Source: Streptantibioticus_C sp963761325
GTDB taxonomy: Bacteria; Actinomycetota; Actinomycetes; Streptomycetales; Streptomycetaceae
Reading direction: 5' to 3'
Assembly (NCBI GenBank): GCA_963761325.1
Contig: CAVXGZ010000003.1
Location: forward strand, 895,846 to 959,845
Length of the DNA: 64,000 bases
The notes below the pieces were generated by a model, which searched no databases, was not told the DNA's origin, and saw only the letters and a program-made list of their open reading frames with translations. Each line of letters opens with the position of its first letter. Position 1 is the first letter of the stretch. A program made the position numbers and the translations under genes. Below, piece by piece: positions 27,230-36,337 of this stretch.

Positions 27230-27310
27230 ATCCGAGACGTTACTCCGGGCATCCGACGGAGAACCATGGAGTACGTACCCCGGTCTCCGGAACCCGAGGA
27301 GTCGTCGCCC

Positions 27311-28240
27311 ATGACCGCCGAGCACACGTCCACCGGTCCGTCCCGCACCGCCGCCGAGATCGCCACCCAGCCCGCCCTGTGGCGCCGCGCCGCCCGGCTG
27401 GCGCCCGACGCGGCGGGCCTGCCCGGCCGCGGCGAGCGCGTCGCGGTGACCGGCTGCGGCACCTCGTGGTTCATGGCGCAGGCGTACGCGGCGCTGCGCG
27501 AGGCGGCCGGCCAGGGCGAGACGGACGCGTTCGCGTCGTCGGAGTTCCCGCGCGGCCGTTCGTACGACCGGGTGGTGGCGATCACCCGGAGCGGTACGAC
27601 CACCGAAGTGCTCGAACTGCTCGGCGCGCTGCGCGGCGCCACCCCCACGACCGCGCTGACCGCCGGCCCGGCCACCCCGGTCGCGACCGCGGCCGACCAG
27701 GTCGTCGCGCTCGACTGGGCCGACGAGGAGTCGGTCGTCCAGACGCGTTTCGCGACCACCGCGCTGGCCCTGCTGCGGGCCGCCCTGGAGGCGGCCGGCC
27801 CGCTGCCGGAGGGGGTCGGCCGGGTCGAGGTCGCGGCGGACGACTGCGCGCTCGCCCTCGCCGAGCCGCTGCCGCGCCCGGCACTCGCCGCCGGCCAGGT
27901 CACCTTCCTCGGCGCCGGCTGGACGTACGGGCTCGCGCAGGAGGCGGCGCTGAAGATGCGGGAGGCCGCCGGCGCCTGGACCGAGGCGTATCCCGCGATG
28001 GAGTACCGGCACGGCCCGATCGCCGTCGCCGGGCCCGGCCGGGTGACCTGGGCGATCGGACCGGTGCCGGCCGGGCTCGCCGCCGAGGTGCGGCGCGCCG
28101 GCGGCACGCTGGTGAGCTGCCCGCTCGACCCGATGGCCGACCTGGTGCGCGCCCAGCGGCTCGCCGTGGCCGCCGCGCGCTCCCGGGGCCAGGACCCCGA
28201 CCGGCCCAGGAACCTGACCCGCAGCGTGATCCTCAACTGA
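27311..28240 (+). CDS. SIS-domain sugar isomerase-like protein
   Basis: The 309-residue protein starts at the ATG nine bases after GAGGAG. It has two SIS domains as in the isomerase half of GlmS: GCGTSWFMAQAYAA and SGTTTEVLELL in the first, and ALKMREAAGAWTEA and YRHGPIAV in the second. No glutaminase domain is present, so it should act as an amino-sugar-phosphate isomerase or deaminase. It lies directly upstream of the ROK kinase and nagA genes, consistent with GlcNAc catabolism. Confidence 0.85.
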   Translation: MTAEHTSTGPSRTAAEIATQPALWRRAARLAPDAAGLPGRGERVAVTGCGTSWFMAQAYAALREAAGQGETDAFASSEFPRGRSYDRVVAITRSGTTTEVLELLGALRGATPTTALTAGPATPVATAADQVVALDWADEESVVQTRFATTALALLRAALEAAGPLPEGVGRVEVAADDCALALAEPLPRPALAAGQVTFLGAGWTYGLAQEAALKMREAAGAWTEAYPAMEYRHGPIAVAGPGRVTWAIGPVPAGLAAEVRRAGGTLVSCPLDPMADLVRAQRLAVAAARSRGQDPDRPRNLTRSVILN

Positions 28241-28263
28241 CCCGGAAAGCCCGCGACGGCGCC

Positions 28264-28279
28264 GGTGGACTAGACCTCT
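28264..28279. promoter_or_regulatory. dre-like (DasR) operator upstream of the ROK kinase gene
   Basis: GGTGGACTAGACCTCT matches the dre consensus at 12 of 16 positions with an intact CTAGACC core. It lies 28 bp upstream of the GTG and covers the expected -35 region if CAGACT (28295-28300) is the -10. This would place nagK-nagA under GlcN-6-P-sensitive DasR repression. Confidence 0.65.
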
Positions 28280-28307
28280 CCCGGGACCGCAGGCCAGACT
28301 GGACCAC

Positions 28308-29240
28308 GTGAGACACGTCATCGCCCTCGATGTGGGCGGCACCGGGATGAAGGCCGCCCTCGTCGGCACCGACGGCGGGCTGCTGCACCAGGCCCGCCGC
28401 CCGACCGGGCGCGAGCGCGGTCCGGACGCCGTGGTGGCGTCGGTCGTGGAGTTCGCCGAGGCGCTGCGGGCCCACGGGTTGCGGGAGTTCGGCGAGCCGG
28501 CCGCCGCGGCCGGGATCGCCGTGCCCGGCATCGTGGACGACGCGAACGGGGTGGCCGGCTACTCGGCGAACCTCGGCTGGCGGGACGTGCCGCTGCGCGC
28601 GCTGCTGGCCCAGCGGCTCGGGGACCTGCCGGTGGCGCTCGGCCACGACCTGCGGTGCGGCGGGCTGGCCGAGGGCCGGCTCGGCGCCGGGCGCGGCCGG
28701 GACCGCTTCCTGTTCGTGGCGCTCGGCACCGGCATCGCCGCGGCGATCGGGGTGGACGGCCGCATCGAGCCGGGCGCGAACGGCTGCGCGGGCGAGATCG
28801 GCCACGTCGTGGTGCGGCCGGGCGGCCGGGTCTGCCCGTGCGGGCGCACCGGCTGCCTGGAGACCGTCTCGTCCGCGGCCTCCGTGACCCGCGAGTGGGC
28901 GCTGGCCGGCGGCGGTCCTGAGGCGACCGCGGCGGACTGCGCGAGCGCGGTGGCGGCCGGCGACCCGGCGGCCGTGCGGGTGTGGACCGAGGCGGTCGAC
29001 GCGCTGGCCGACGGGCTGGTGACGGCGGTGACGGTGCTCGACCCGGGGGTGGTGATCGTCGGCGGGGGGCTGGCGGAGGCCGGCGAGACCTTGTTCGGGC
29101 CGCTGCGCGACGCGGTCCGGCGACGGCTGACGTTCGAAACGTTTCCTCAGATCGTGCCGGCGGCCCTCGGGGACGCCGCAGGATGCCTGGGCGCGGGACT
29201 GCTCGCCTGGGACCGACTCTCCGTGGAGGTATCCGGCTGA
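28308..29240 (+). CDS. ROK family sugar kinase (N-acetylglucosamine kinase candidate)
   Basis: The 310-residue ROK kinase has the phosphate-binding LDVGGTGMKAALV at the N-terminus. The zinc motif CPCGRTGCLE lies near residue 180, and the active-site EIGHVVV just before it. Position between an amino-sugar isomerase gene and nagA suggests GlcNAc phosphorylation. No clear ribosome site is present; CAGACT seven bases upstream suggests a leaderless start. The stop overlaps the nagA start by one base. Confidence 0.85.
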   Translation: MRHVIALDVGGTGMKAALVGTDGGLLHQARRPTGRERGPDAVVASVVEFAEALRAHGLREFGEPAAAAGIAVPGIVDDANGVAGYSANLGWRDVPLRALLAQRLGDLPVALGHDLRCGGLAEGRLGAGRGRDRFLFVALGTGIAAAIGVDGRIEPGANGCAGEIGHVVVRPGGRVCPCGRTGCLETVSSAASVTREWALAGGGPEATAADCASAVAAGDPAAVRVWTEAVDALADGLVTAVTVLDPGVVIVGGGLAEAGETLFGPLRDAVRRRLTFETFPQIVPAALGDAAGCLGAGLLAWDRLSVEVSG

Positions 29241-30400
29241 TGGCCGCCGCACACAGCAACAGCAAGCGCGAGGTCCTCCACGGGGCACGCGTGGTCCTGC
29301 CGTCGGGCGTCGTGCGGGACGCCCTGCCGGTCGAGGGGGACCGGATCGCGGCGCCGCGCCCGGACGAGCCGGGCACGGTGGACCTGTCGGGGCACTGGAT
29401 CGTGCCGGGCTTCGTCGACCTGCACGTGCACGGCGGCGGCGGCGCGTCGTTCTCCTCGGGCAGCGTGCCGGAGGCGCTGACGGTGATCGGCACGCACCGC
29501 GCGCACGGCACGACGACGATGCTGGCGTCCACGGTCACCGGCGAACTGGACGACCTCGCCCGGCAGGCCGGCGCGCTGTCGGAGCTGGTGGAGCAGGGCG
29601 AGCTGGCCGGGCTGCACTTCGAGGGGCCGTTCATCTCGCCGCACCGCTGCGGCGCGCACCAGCCCTCGCTGCTGCGCCACCCCGCCCCGTCGGACGTGCG
29701 CAAGCTGATCGAGGCGGCCCGGGGCACCGCGCGGATGCTGACGCTGGCGCCCGAACTGCCCGGCGGCCTGGAGTCGGTGCGGCTGCTGGTGGAGCAGGGC
29801 GTGCTGGCCGCGGTGGGCCACACCGACGGCGACTACGCGGCGACGCTGGCCGCGGTGCGGGCCGGCGCCTCGGTGGCGACGCACCTGTTCAACGCGATGC
29901 CCGGGCTCGGGCACCGCACGCCGGGCCCGGTGGTGGCGCTGCTGGAGGACGAGCGGGTGACCGTCGAGCTGATCAACGACGGCACCCACCTGCACCCGGC
30001 GGTGCTGGAGTTGGCGTACCGCTCGGCGGGCGCGGACCGGGTGGCGTTCATCACCGACGCCATGGGCGCGGCCGGGATGGGCGACGGCCGCTACCCGCTC
30101 GGGCCGATGGAGGTCGAGGTCACCGACGGGGTGGCCCGGCTGGTGGAGGGCGGCTCGATCGCGGGCTCGACGCTCACGCTGGACGTGGCGTTCCGCCGGG
30201 CGGTGACGGTGGACGGTCTTGCGGTGCCGGACGTGGTGCGGGCGATCTCGGCCAATCCGGCGAAGCTGCTGGGGCGCTACGACACCGTCGGCTCGCTGGA
30301 GCCGGGCAAGTTCGCCGACCTGGTGGTGCTGGACGAGGACTTCGGGCTGGCCGGCGTGATGCGGCGCGGCGGGTGGCTGGTGCGGCCGGCGGGGGTTTAG
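29240..30400 (+). CDS. nagA: N-acetylglucosamine-6-phosphate deacetylase
   Basis: The 386-residue amidohydrolase carries DLHVHGGGG (HxH at 62-64), the metal ligand Glu in LHFEGPFISPHRCGAH (~residue 130), GHTDGDY, HLFNAMPGL (~residue 215), and catalytic Asp in FITDAMGAAG (~residue 272). It converts GlcNAc-6-P to GlcN-6-P, the DasR effector. It is translationally coupled to the kinase gene (TGATG). Confidence 0.95.
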   Translation: MAAAHSNSKREVLHGARVVLPSGVVRDALPVEGDRIAAPRPDEPGTVDLSGHWIVPGFVDLHVHGGGGASFSSGSVPEALTVIGTHRAHGTTTMLASTVTGELDDLARQAGALSELVEQGELAGLHFEGPFISPHRCGAHQPSLLRHPAPSDVRKLIEAARGTARMLTLAPELPGGLESVRLLVEQGVLAAVGHTDGDYAATLAAVRAGASVATHLFNAMPGLGHRTPGPVVALLEDERVTVELINDGTHLHPAVLELAYRSAGADRVAFITDAMGAAGMGDGRYPLGPMEVEVTDGVARLVEGGSIAGSTLTLDVAFRRAVTVDGLAVPDVVRAISANPAKLLGRYDTVGSLEPGKFADLVVLDEDFGLAGVMRRGGWLVRPAGV

Positions 30401-30490
30401 CGCGCCGCGCGGCCTGGGACGCTGTAGCGGCGGCGGCACGGGGGCCGCCGCGGATCCGTTCCGGGACACGCGCCACCTGTGGGGACCGCC

Positions 30491-31333
30491 ATGCCGCTCG
30501 TCACGACCGGTGAACTGCTCGCCGCGGCCCGGCGCCGCGGTGCCGGGCTCGCCGCGTTCAACGTCATCACGCTGGAGCACGCCGAGGCGGTCGCGGCCGG
30601 CGCGGAGGCGGCCGGCACGGCCGCGGTGCTGCAGATCAGCGAGAACGCGGTCCGCTTCCACGGCGGACGCCTCGGCCCGCTGGCCGTCGCCGCCGCGCAG
30701 ACCGCACGGGAGTCGGCCGCCGCGCTCTCCCTGCACCTGGACCACGTCACCGAGGCCGCGCTGCTGCGCCTGGCACCCCAGCACGGCTTCTCCTCGGTCA
30801 TGTTCGACGCCTCCCGGCTGCCGTACGAGGAGAACGTCGAGGCGACCGCGGACGCGGTGCGCTGGGGCCGCGCGCACGGCGTCCTGGTGGAGGCGGAACT
30901 CGGCGCGGTCGGCGGGAAGGCGGGCGACGCGCACACGCCCGGGGTGCGCACCGACCCGGCGCAGGCCGCCGCGTACACCGCCGCGACCGGGGTGGACGCG
31001 CTGGCGGTCGCGGTCGGCAGCACGCACGCGATGACCGAGCGGACGGCCGCGCTCGACCACGAACTGATCGGGCGGCTGCGGGCGGCCGTGCCGGTGCCGC
31101 TGGTGCTGCACGGTTCGTCGGGCGTGCCGGACGAGGAGATCCGGCGGGCGGTGGCGGCCGGCGTGGTGAAGGTCAACGTGGGCACCGCGCTCAACACCGC
31201 GTTCACCGGCGAGGTGCGCGGCCGGCTCGCCGCGCACCCGGAGGTGGTCGACCCGCGCGCCTACCTGGCCGCGGCGCGCGAGGCGATGGCCGAGACGGTG
31301 GCGGCGTTCCTGAAGGTGGTCACCGCCGGCTGA
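30491..31333 (+). CDS. class II fructose-bisphosphate/tagatose aldolase family protein
   Basis: The 280-residue protein carries the class II aldolase motifs: GLAAFNVITLEHAEAV, the zinc-ligand HLDH (~residue 80), SSVMFDAS, AELGAVGGK, and HGSSGVPDEEIRRAV with NVGTALN for phosphate binding. Size and sequence fit the GatY/KbaY/Fba subgroup. Its position 90 bp after nagA suggests it cleaves a sugar phosphate in the same catabolic route. GGGGA precedes the ATG at 30491; a GTG at 30479 is less likely. Confidence 0.88.
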   Translation: MPLVTTGELLAAARRRGAGLAAFNVITLEHAEAVAAGAEAAGTAAVLQISENAVRFHGGRLGPLAVAAAQTARESAAALSLHLDHVTEAALLRLAPQHGFSSVMFDASRLPYEENVEATADAVRWGRAHGVLVEAELGAVGGKAGDAHTPGVRTDPAQAAAYTAATGVDALAVAVGSTHAMTERTAALDHELIGRLRAAVPVPLVLHGSSGVPDEEIRRAVAAGVVKVNVGTALNTAFTGEVRGRLAAHPEVVDPRAYLAAAREAMAETVAAFLKVVTAG

Positions 31334-31346
31334 CGCCGGACGGCGG

Positions 31347-32324
31347 TCAGGACCAGCCGGTGGGCCGCTGGGACGGGTTCACCGTCAGGCCGAAGCGGTC
31401 CAGGTTGTAGTGGCACACGTCGCCGTTGCCGCAGGTGAGCGCGATGGTGTTGGCGCCCTTCTGCAGGTCGACCGAGACGTAGGAGGTGAACCACTGGTCC
31501 CAGTTGCCGGTGGTGCCGTAGTCCTTGAGGTTGATCTTGGAGTCGAGCGGCTTGCCGTTGACCACGACGGTGGTCATGGCGGGGTCGGCCTGGGCGTTGG
31601 CGTAGCGCACCCACAGGGTGTACGTGCCGGCCTTGGCCAGCGTGGCGTTCCAGCTCGCGGTGGCGCCGGGGGTGCTCATGCCGTCGACGAACACGCCGTT
31701 GGGGCCCTTGGCGCCCTGGTGGTTGTTGTCGGTCTTGGCGCCGCCGGAGAGCGTGACCGCGGCGGCGAACTGCTGCGGCAGCCCGGCGTTGGGATCCGCG
31801 GGGGCGGTGGTGCCGGACGGCTGCGTGGCGGCCGTGCTCGGCGCGGCGCCGGTGCCGCCCGCCTGCGGGCCGCCCTTGCCGCCGCTCACCACGGCGATGA
31901 CGATCCCGACCGCGACCACCACGACGACCGCGATCGCGCCGATCATCAGGCCGCGGCGGTTGCCGCCGCCGGTGTCCCGGGAGCCGCCGCCGTGCCCGCC
32001 GGGGTGGCCGATGCGCTGCGTCTGGTCGGCGGAGCCGTAGGGCGCCTGCTGCTGGGTGTACCCCTGCTGCTGGTACCCGGGCTGCTGGCCGTAGGGCTGC
32101 TGCGGCTGCTGCTGGGTCTGCTGCTGCGGGGGCGGGTAGCCGTAGCCGCCGCCCTGCTGGGGCGCCTGGCGGCGCTCGCCGACCCGGGTCACCTGGTGGT
32201 ACGAGGTACGGGGCACCCCGGGGCGGTCCGCCGCGGGTGCGCTCTGCTCGCCGTCGCCGCGGTACAGGTACCCGAACGGGTCGTCTTCCCCGGACTCGGG
32301 CGTGCCGTTGTTGCCGGCGGTCAT
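31347..32324 (-). CDS. membrane-anchored CBM-like domain protein
   Basis: The 325-residue protein has a Gln/Pro/Tyr/Gly-rich cytoplasmic region (about 50-115, with PYGQQPGYQQQGYTQQQ repeats). A single membrane helix follows near 128-150 (GLMIGAIAVVVVVAVGIVIAVV). After a Pro/Ala/Thr linker, an extracellular ~130-residue beta-sandwich (ATLAKAGTYTLWVRYANA; GANTIALTCGNGDVCHYNLDRFGL) resembles CBM35/CBM6 modules. It may bind cell-surface glycans. GGGGAG precedes the ATG. Confidence 0.8.
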   Translation of the reverse strand: MTAGNNGTPESGEDDPFGYLYRGDGEQSAPAADRPGVPRTSYHQVTRVGERRQAPQQGGGYGYPPPQQQTQQQPQQPYGQQPGYQQQGYTQQQAPYGSADQTQRIGHPGGHGGGSRDTGGGNRRGLMIGAIAVVVVVAVGIVIAVVSGGKGGPQAGGTGAAPSTAATQPSGTTAPADPNAGLPQQFAAAVTLSGGAKTDNNHQGAKGPNGVFVDGMSTPGATASWNATLAKAGTYTLWVRYANAQADPAMTTVVVNGKPLDSKINLKDYGTTGNWDQWFTSYVSVDLQKGANTIALTCGNGDVCHYNLDRFGLTVNPSQRPTGWS

Positions 32325-32451
32325 CGACTGCTCACTCCCCACTGCGTCCGATCGTCGAGGGACCGGACAAGACTGGACCCGCGCGAGCCTACCTCGATCC
32401 GGTGAACCCGTGCGTACGGGTGATCGGACACTCGTGCGGCGCGCCGGAGGG

Positions 32452-34128
32452 TCAGCCCGCTCTGCGCTGCTGTTTGCCGCGCCGTTTCTGGTCGTACATC
32501 CGCTGGTCGGCGCAGTGCAGCACCTCGTCGACCGTCATCCCGCAGCCCGCCCAGCCGACGCCGAAGCTCGCGCCGACTCGAACAGCGCGGCCCTCGACCC
32601 GGATCGGCGGCAGGATCGCGTTGCGCAGCCGGACCGCGAGGTCCTGCGCGTCCTCCTGGTCCAGGCCGTCGGCGAGCACCACGAACTCGTCGCCGCCGAG
32701 CCGGGCCACGGTGTCGCCGTCCCGCACCACGCTGGTCAGCCGGCGGGCGACCTCGACGAGCACCGCGTCGCCGGTGTGGTGGCCGAAGCGGTCGTTGATC
32801 GACTTGAAGCCGTCCAGGTCGCAGAAGAGCACCGCGAGCCCCTTGCCGGGCGTGCCGTGCCCGGGGGCGTCCCGCAGCACCGCCGGGTCGACCGCGTGCA
32901 CGTGCGGGTCGTAGGCGAGCGAGGGCGCCGGGAACTCGTAGCCGAACTCGTCGACCTCGCCCCGCGGTCCCTCGCCGGGCGGCATCTCCGGCTCCTCGGG
33001 CAGGTAGGGGCGCGAGCAGAGCCGGGAGCTGAGCCGGGAGCGCAGTTCGGCGCCGTTGGGCAGCCCGGTCAGCGAGTCGTGGCTGGCGCGGTGCGCGAGG
33101 GCGATCTCGTGCCGCTTGCGCTCCTCGATGTCCTCGACGTGGCTGAGCAGCAGCCGCGGTCCGTCCGCGGTGTCGGCGACCACCGAGTTGCGCATCGAGA
33201 CCCACAGGTAGCTGCCGTCCCGCCGGGCCAGCCGCAACTCCGCGCGCCCGCCCTCGGCGGAGGTGCGCAGCAGCTTGTCGCGGTCGTCGGGGTGCACGAG
33301 GTCGGCGAAGGCGTAGCGGCGCATCACGGAGGCGGGCCGGCCCAGCATCCGGCACAGCGCGTCGTTGGTGCGCACCAGCTTGCCCTGCCGGCCGGGCTCC
33401 TCGTCGGGCTGGTCGCCGTGGTGCTGGTCGCCGTCGAGTTCGGCGATGGCCATGCCGCTCGGCGCGTACTCGAACGCCTGCCGGAAGGACTCCTCGCTGG
33501 AGCGCAGGGCCTGCTGCTCGCGTTCCAGCCGGACCAGCGCGCGCTGCATGTTGGCGCGCAGCCGGGCGTTGCTGATCGCGATGCCGGCCTGGAAGGAGTA
33601 CATCTGCAGCGCCTCGCGGGCCCAGGCGCCGGGCCGCCGTCCGTTGCTCGGCCGGTCCACCGAGATGACGCCGACCAGTTCGCGGCCGCCGGCGGGCGCG
33701 GCGTACATCGGCGCGAAGAGCCGGTCGTCGGGGTGCCACTCGTCGGGGAAGCGCGGCGGCGGGCCCTCGGTGCGCCACTGCGGCACGTCGTCGCCCTCCA
33801 GCATCCAGCCCTCGTCGTGCGGTATGAACCGCAGCGAGCCCCAGCGCTGGGCCATCGACAGCCAGCGTTCCCACGAGGTGCGCGACCCGATCCGGCCGGC
33901 CAGCAGCGCCTCAGCCCCCGGGTCACCGGCGACGGCGGCCACGATCAGGTCGCCGTCCGGACGGACCAGGTTGACGGCGGACAGCTCGTAGCCCAGCCCG
34001 CCGACGACACCGTCGACGACCGCCTGGAGCGTGTCGGCCAGGCTGCGGGCGGTGTTGAGGTCCGCGACCACCTGGTGCAGCTGCCGCAGGGTCGCGAGGC
34101 GGACGTACGGCTCCGACTCGGTGTCCAT
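32452..34128 (-). CDS. cdgB: diguanylate cyclase CdgB-like (GAF-PAS-GGDEF)
   Basis: The 558-residue protein has a GAF domain (~30-185), a PAS/PAC domain (~215-345) and a GGDEF domain (~350-550). The catalytic GGDEF is at 478-482. An RxxD inhibitory site (RDGD) lies five residues before it, so both synthesis of c-di-GMP and product inhibition look intact. Layout matches Streptomyces CdgB, which drives c-di-GMP production that keeps BldD active and delays development. A His/Asp/Glu-rich insert (DGDQHHGDQPDEEP) sits inside the PAS region. Confidence 0.92.
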   Translation of the reverse strand: MDTESEPYVRLATLRQLHQVVADLNTARSLADTLQAVVDGVVGGLGYELSAVNLVRPDGDLIVAAVAGDPGAEALLAGRIGSRTSWERWLSMAQRWGSLRFIPHDEGWMLEGDDVPQWRTEGPPPRFPDEWHPDDRLFAPMYAAPAGGRELVGVISVDRPSNGRRPGAWAREALQMYSFQAGIAISNARLRANMQRALVRLEREQQALRSSEESFRQAFEYAPSGMAIAELDGDQHHGDQPDEEPGRQGKLVRTNDALCRMLGRPASVMRRYAFADLVHPDDRDKLLRTSAEGGRAELRLARRDGSYLWVSMRNSVVADTADGPRLLLSHVEDIEERKRHEIALAHRASHDSLTGLPNGAELRSRLSSRLCSRPYLPEEPEMPPGEGPRGEVDEFGYEFPAPSLAYDPHVHAVDPAVLRDAPGHGTPGKGLAVLFCDLDGFKSINDRFGHHTGDAVLVEVARRLTSVVRDGDTVARLGGDEFVVLADGLDQEDAQDLAVRLRNAILPPIRVEGRAVRVGASFGVGWAGCGMTVDEVLHCADQRMYDQKRRGKQQRRAG

Positions 34129-34255
34129 GTCACCCCCCCGGCGAGCCTTCCCGGATCGACGCTGATTTTCCTGTATTCCTATCGTCCGACTTCCACAGCA
34201 ACTGAATCACAGCGAGCAGCCCGACCGGTACACAGGGTCAACAATTACCTCTTCT

Positions 34256-34271
34256 TGTGACAGAGGTCACA
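34256..34271. promoter_or_regulatory. BldD-box-like palindrome upstream of cdgB
   Basis: TGTGAC-AGAG-GTCACA is a perfect six-base inverted repeat. The GTGA and TCAC half-sites match the BldD consensus (AGTgA-Nm-TCACc). It lies in the 327-bp divergent spacer, 128 bp upstream of the cdgB ATG and 200 bp before the flavin reductase start. cdgB is a documented BldD target in streptomycetes. Confidence 0.6.
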
Positions 34272-34455
34272 CCGGTACGTCAGAACTTGAATACACTCAG
34301 TGGTTTCGTGCGGAAAGCTTCTGGGGGGTCGGATTGGCAGAGTTGTTCGGGGGATAGTACGGCATTCAACGGTGCCGTTCGCCGCCGGTCCGACGCGGAA
34401 CGCCGCTAGCGTGCGAGGCGTGGCGCACCGAACGAATGCCGAGGAGAGCGAAGGC

Positions 34456-34971
34456 GTGCCTGATCCGCGGGCCACCGAGGAGGAGTTCCGGGCCGCGATG
34501 TCCCGGCTCGCGGCCGGGGTCTCGCTGCTGGCCGCCCACGACCCCGAGGAGGGAGTGGCCGGCGAGGACGTCGGGATGACCGCGACCGCTTTCCTGTCGG
34601 TCTCGCTCGACCCGCCGCTGGTGCTGGTCAGCGTGCGGACCGGGTCGCGGATGGACGACGTGCTGGAGCGGCAGCCGCTGTGGGCGGTCTCCGTGCTGAG
34701 CGAGGAGCAACGCCAGATCGCCGGCCGGTTCGCCATGCGCGGCCGGCTCAGCGACCGGCTGCTCTTCGCCGACCTCGGCGCGCGGCACGGTGCCGCCTCC
34801 GGCGCCCCGCTGGTCGGCGACGCGCTCGCGGTCGTCGAGTGCCGCACCCGGAGCCGGATCCCGGCCGGCGACCACACCCTGGTGCTCGGCGACGTGCTGA
34901 CCGCCGGCACCCCGCACCCGGGGGCCCACCCGCTGGTGCACTTCAAGGGCCGCTACCACGTGCTGGGCTGA
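34456..34971 (+). CDS. flavin reductase (FMN-binding split barrel)
   Basis: The 171-residue protein begins AATEEEFRAAMSRLAAG-like after a GTG. Conserved stretches are MTATAFLSVSLDPPLVLVSV and HPLVHFKGRYHVLG, characteristic of the flavin reductase domain used by two-component monooxygenases. The GTG at 34456 follows GAGGAG by nine bases. An upstream GTG at 34420, seven bases after TAGCGT, is a possible leaderless start. Confidence 0.85.
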   Translation: MPDPRATEEEFRAAMSRLAAGVSLLAAHDPEEGVAGEDVGMTATAFLSVSLDPPLVLVSVRTGSRMDDVLERQPLWAVSVLSEEQRQIAGRFAMRGRLSDRLLFADLGARHGAASGAPLVGDALAVVECRTRSRIPAGDHTLVLGDVLTAGTPHPGAHPLVHFKGRYHVLG

Positions 34972-35042
34972 CCTCGCGGCACGCCCGGCCGCGCGGGCCG
35001 CGGCGCGACACTCCGGGACGCGACGGGCCCGGGGCGCGCGGG

Positions 35043-35480
35043 TCAGTCCCAGTGCTTCGGCGTGCGGTCGCGCTTGGTCGCGGAGCGCTCGCGCTTCTCG
35101 CGCAGCCGGCGCTCGTTGATGCCGCGGGGGATCTTGGTGGGGCGGCGGGGCTTGGGCGGCGGCTGGGTGGCGTCGGCCAGGAGCGCGGCGAGCCGGACGG
35201 CCGCCGTCTCCCGGTTGCGCCATTGGGAGCGGTGTTCGCTGGACCGGACGGTCACGACGCCGTCGACGAGCCGCCCGGCGAGCCGTTCGAGCGCCCGCTG
35301 CTTCCACACCGGGGGCAGCGATTCGGTCGCCGCGAGGTCGAAGCGCAACTCCACCTGCGTGTCGCTGGTGTTGACGTGTTGACCGCCGGGCCCGGAGGAT
35401 CGCGAGAAACGCCACACCAACTCGGCCTCCGGTATGGAGACCGAGCCGCGGACGACAAGTGGACCGGACATGTCTCCCAT
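35043..35480 (-). CDS. arfB: alternative ribosome-rescue hydrolase ArfB (YaeJ)
   Basis: The 145-residue protein carries the GGQ peptidyl-tRNA hydrolysis motif in SRSSGPGGQHVNTSDT (~residue 33). The C-terminal tail is highly basic (RRPTKIPRGINERRLREKRERS), as needed to probe the empty mRNA channel of stalled ribosomes. The ATG at 35480 follows GAGGGA by eleven bases; a second ATG at 35471 is possible. Confidence 0.93.
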   Translation of the reverse strand: MGDMSGPLVVRGSVSIPEAELVWRFSRSSGPGGQHVNTSDTQVELRFDLAATESLPPVWKQRALERLAGRLVDGVVTVRSSEHRSQWRNRETAAVRLAALLADATQPPPKPRRPTKIPRGINERRLREKRERSATKRDRTPKHWD

Positions 35481-35600
35481 GATCCCGCGAATCCCTCGTT
35501 CGTGTCACCGCTATTTGGAACCATGGGCTCGCGCGGTCGCGTTGTGTGGAGTGAAGCCATCGCGACCGGAGTCGAAACCGCAATCGGGAGGGGACCTCCA

Positions 35601-36176
35601 ATGCCCGTCAGTCTGTCCAAGGGTGGAAACGTGTCGCTCACCAAGGAGGCGCCCGGCCTGAGCGCCGTGACCGTCGGCCTCGGCTGGGACGTGCGGACCA
35701 CGACCGGTACCGATTTCGACCTCGACGCCAGCGCCATCGCGGTGAACGCCGGGGGCAAGGTCTACTCCGACGCCCACTTCGTCTTCTTCAACAACAAGTC
35801 CACCCCCGACCAGACCATCGTCCACACCGGGGACAACGTCACCGGCGAGGGCGAGGGCGACGACGAGCAGATCAAGGTCAACCTGGCCGGCCTGCCCGCC
35901 GACGTCGTCAAGATCGTCTTCCCGGTCTCGATCTACGACGCGGAGAGCCGCAGCCAGAACTTCGGCCAGGTGCGCAACGCCTTCATCCGCATCGTCAACC
36001 AGGCCGGCGGCGCGGAGATAGCGCGCTACGACCTGAGCGAGGACGCGGCCACCGAGACCGCCATGGTCTTCGGCGAGCTCTACCGCAACGGCGCCGAGTG
36101 GAAGTTCCGCGCCATCGGCCAGGGCTACGCCTCCGGCCTGGTCGGCATCGCGCAGGACTTCGGTGTGAACGTCTAG
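35601..36176 (+). CDS. terD: TerD family calcium-binding stress protein
   Basis: The 191-residue TerD protein has MPVSLSKGGNVSLTKEAP at the N-terminus and the acidic calcium-binding segments DFDLDASAIAVN and GEGEGDDEQIKVNL. The C-terminus AQDFGVNV is family-typical. TerD proteins are linked to tellurite resistance, stress and differentiation. A GGGAGGGG ribosome site precedes the ATG. The stop codon TAG overlaps the left end of the MITE-like element. Confidence 0.94.
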   Translation: MPVSLSKGGNVSLTKEAPGLSAVTVGLGWDVRTTTGTDFDLDASAIAVNAGGKVYSDAHFVFFNNKSTPDQTIVHTGDNVTGEGEGDDEQIKVNLAGLPADVVKIVFPVSIYDAESRSQNFGQVRNAFIRIVNQAGGAEIARYDLSEDAATETAMVFGELYRNGAEWKFRAIGQGYASGLVGIAQDFGVNV

Positions 36177-36337
36177 GGCGTGTCTTGTGGATCAGGGTGG
36201 ATCAGGGAGCGGCGTCCGGTGCGTGCAGCCGCAAGGCGCCGGAGCGCCCCGATAGTGGTGTTATCGGGGCGTTCCGGCAACGCCGCGGATGTGCGTGCCG
36301 GGGGTCGCGAGCCCGCCAAGATCCGCAAGACACGCCC
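36176..36337. mobile_element. MITE-like element, copy 1
   Basis: The 162-bp element is bounded by GGGCGTGTCTTGTGGATC and GATCCGCAAGACACGCCC, inverted repeats matching at 17 of 18 positions. It holds no ORF. An internal hairpin (36241-36254 pairing with 36262-36275; 13/14) has CCCCGATA/TATCGGGG at its tip and may terminate terD transcription. Copy 2 at 44103-44316 shares both ends and most of the interior. No target duplication is evident. Confidence 0.85.
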
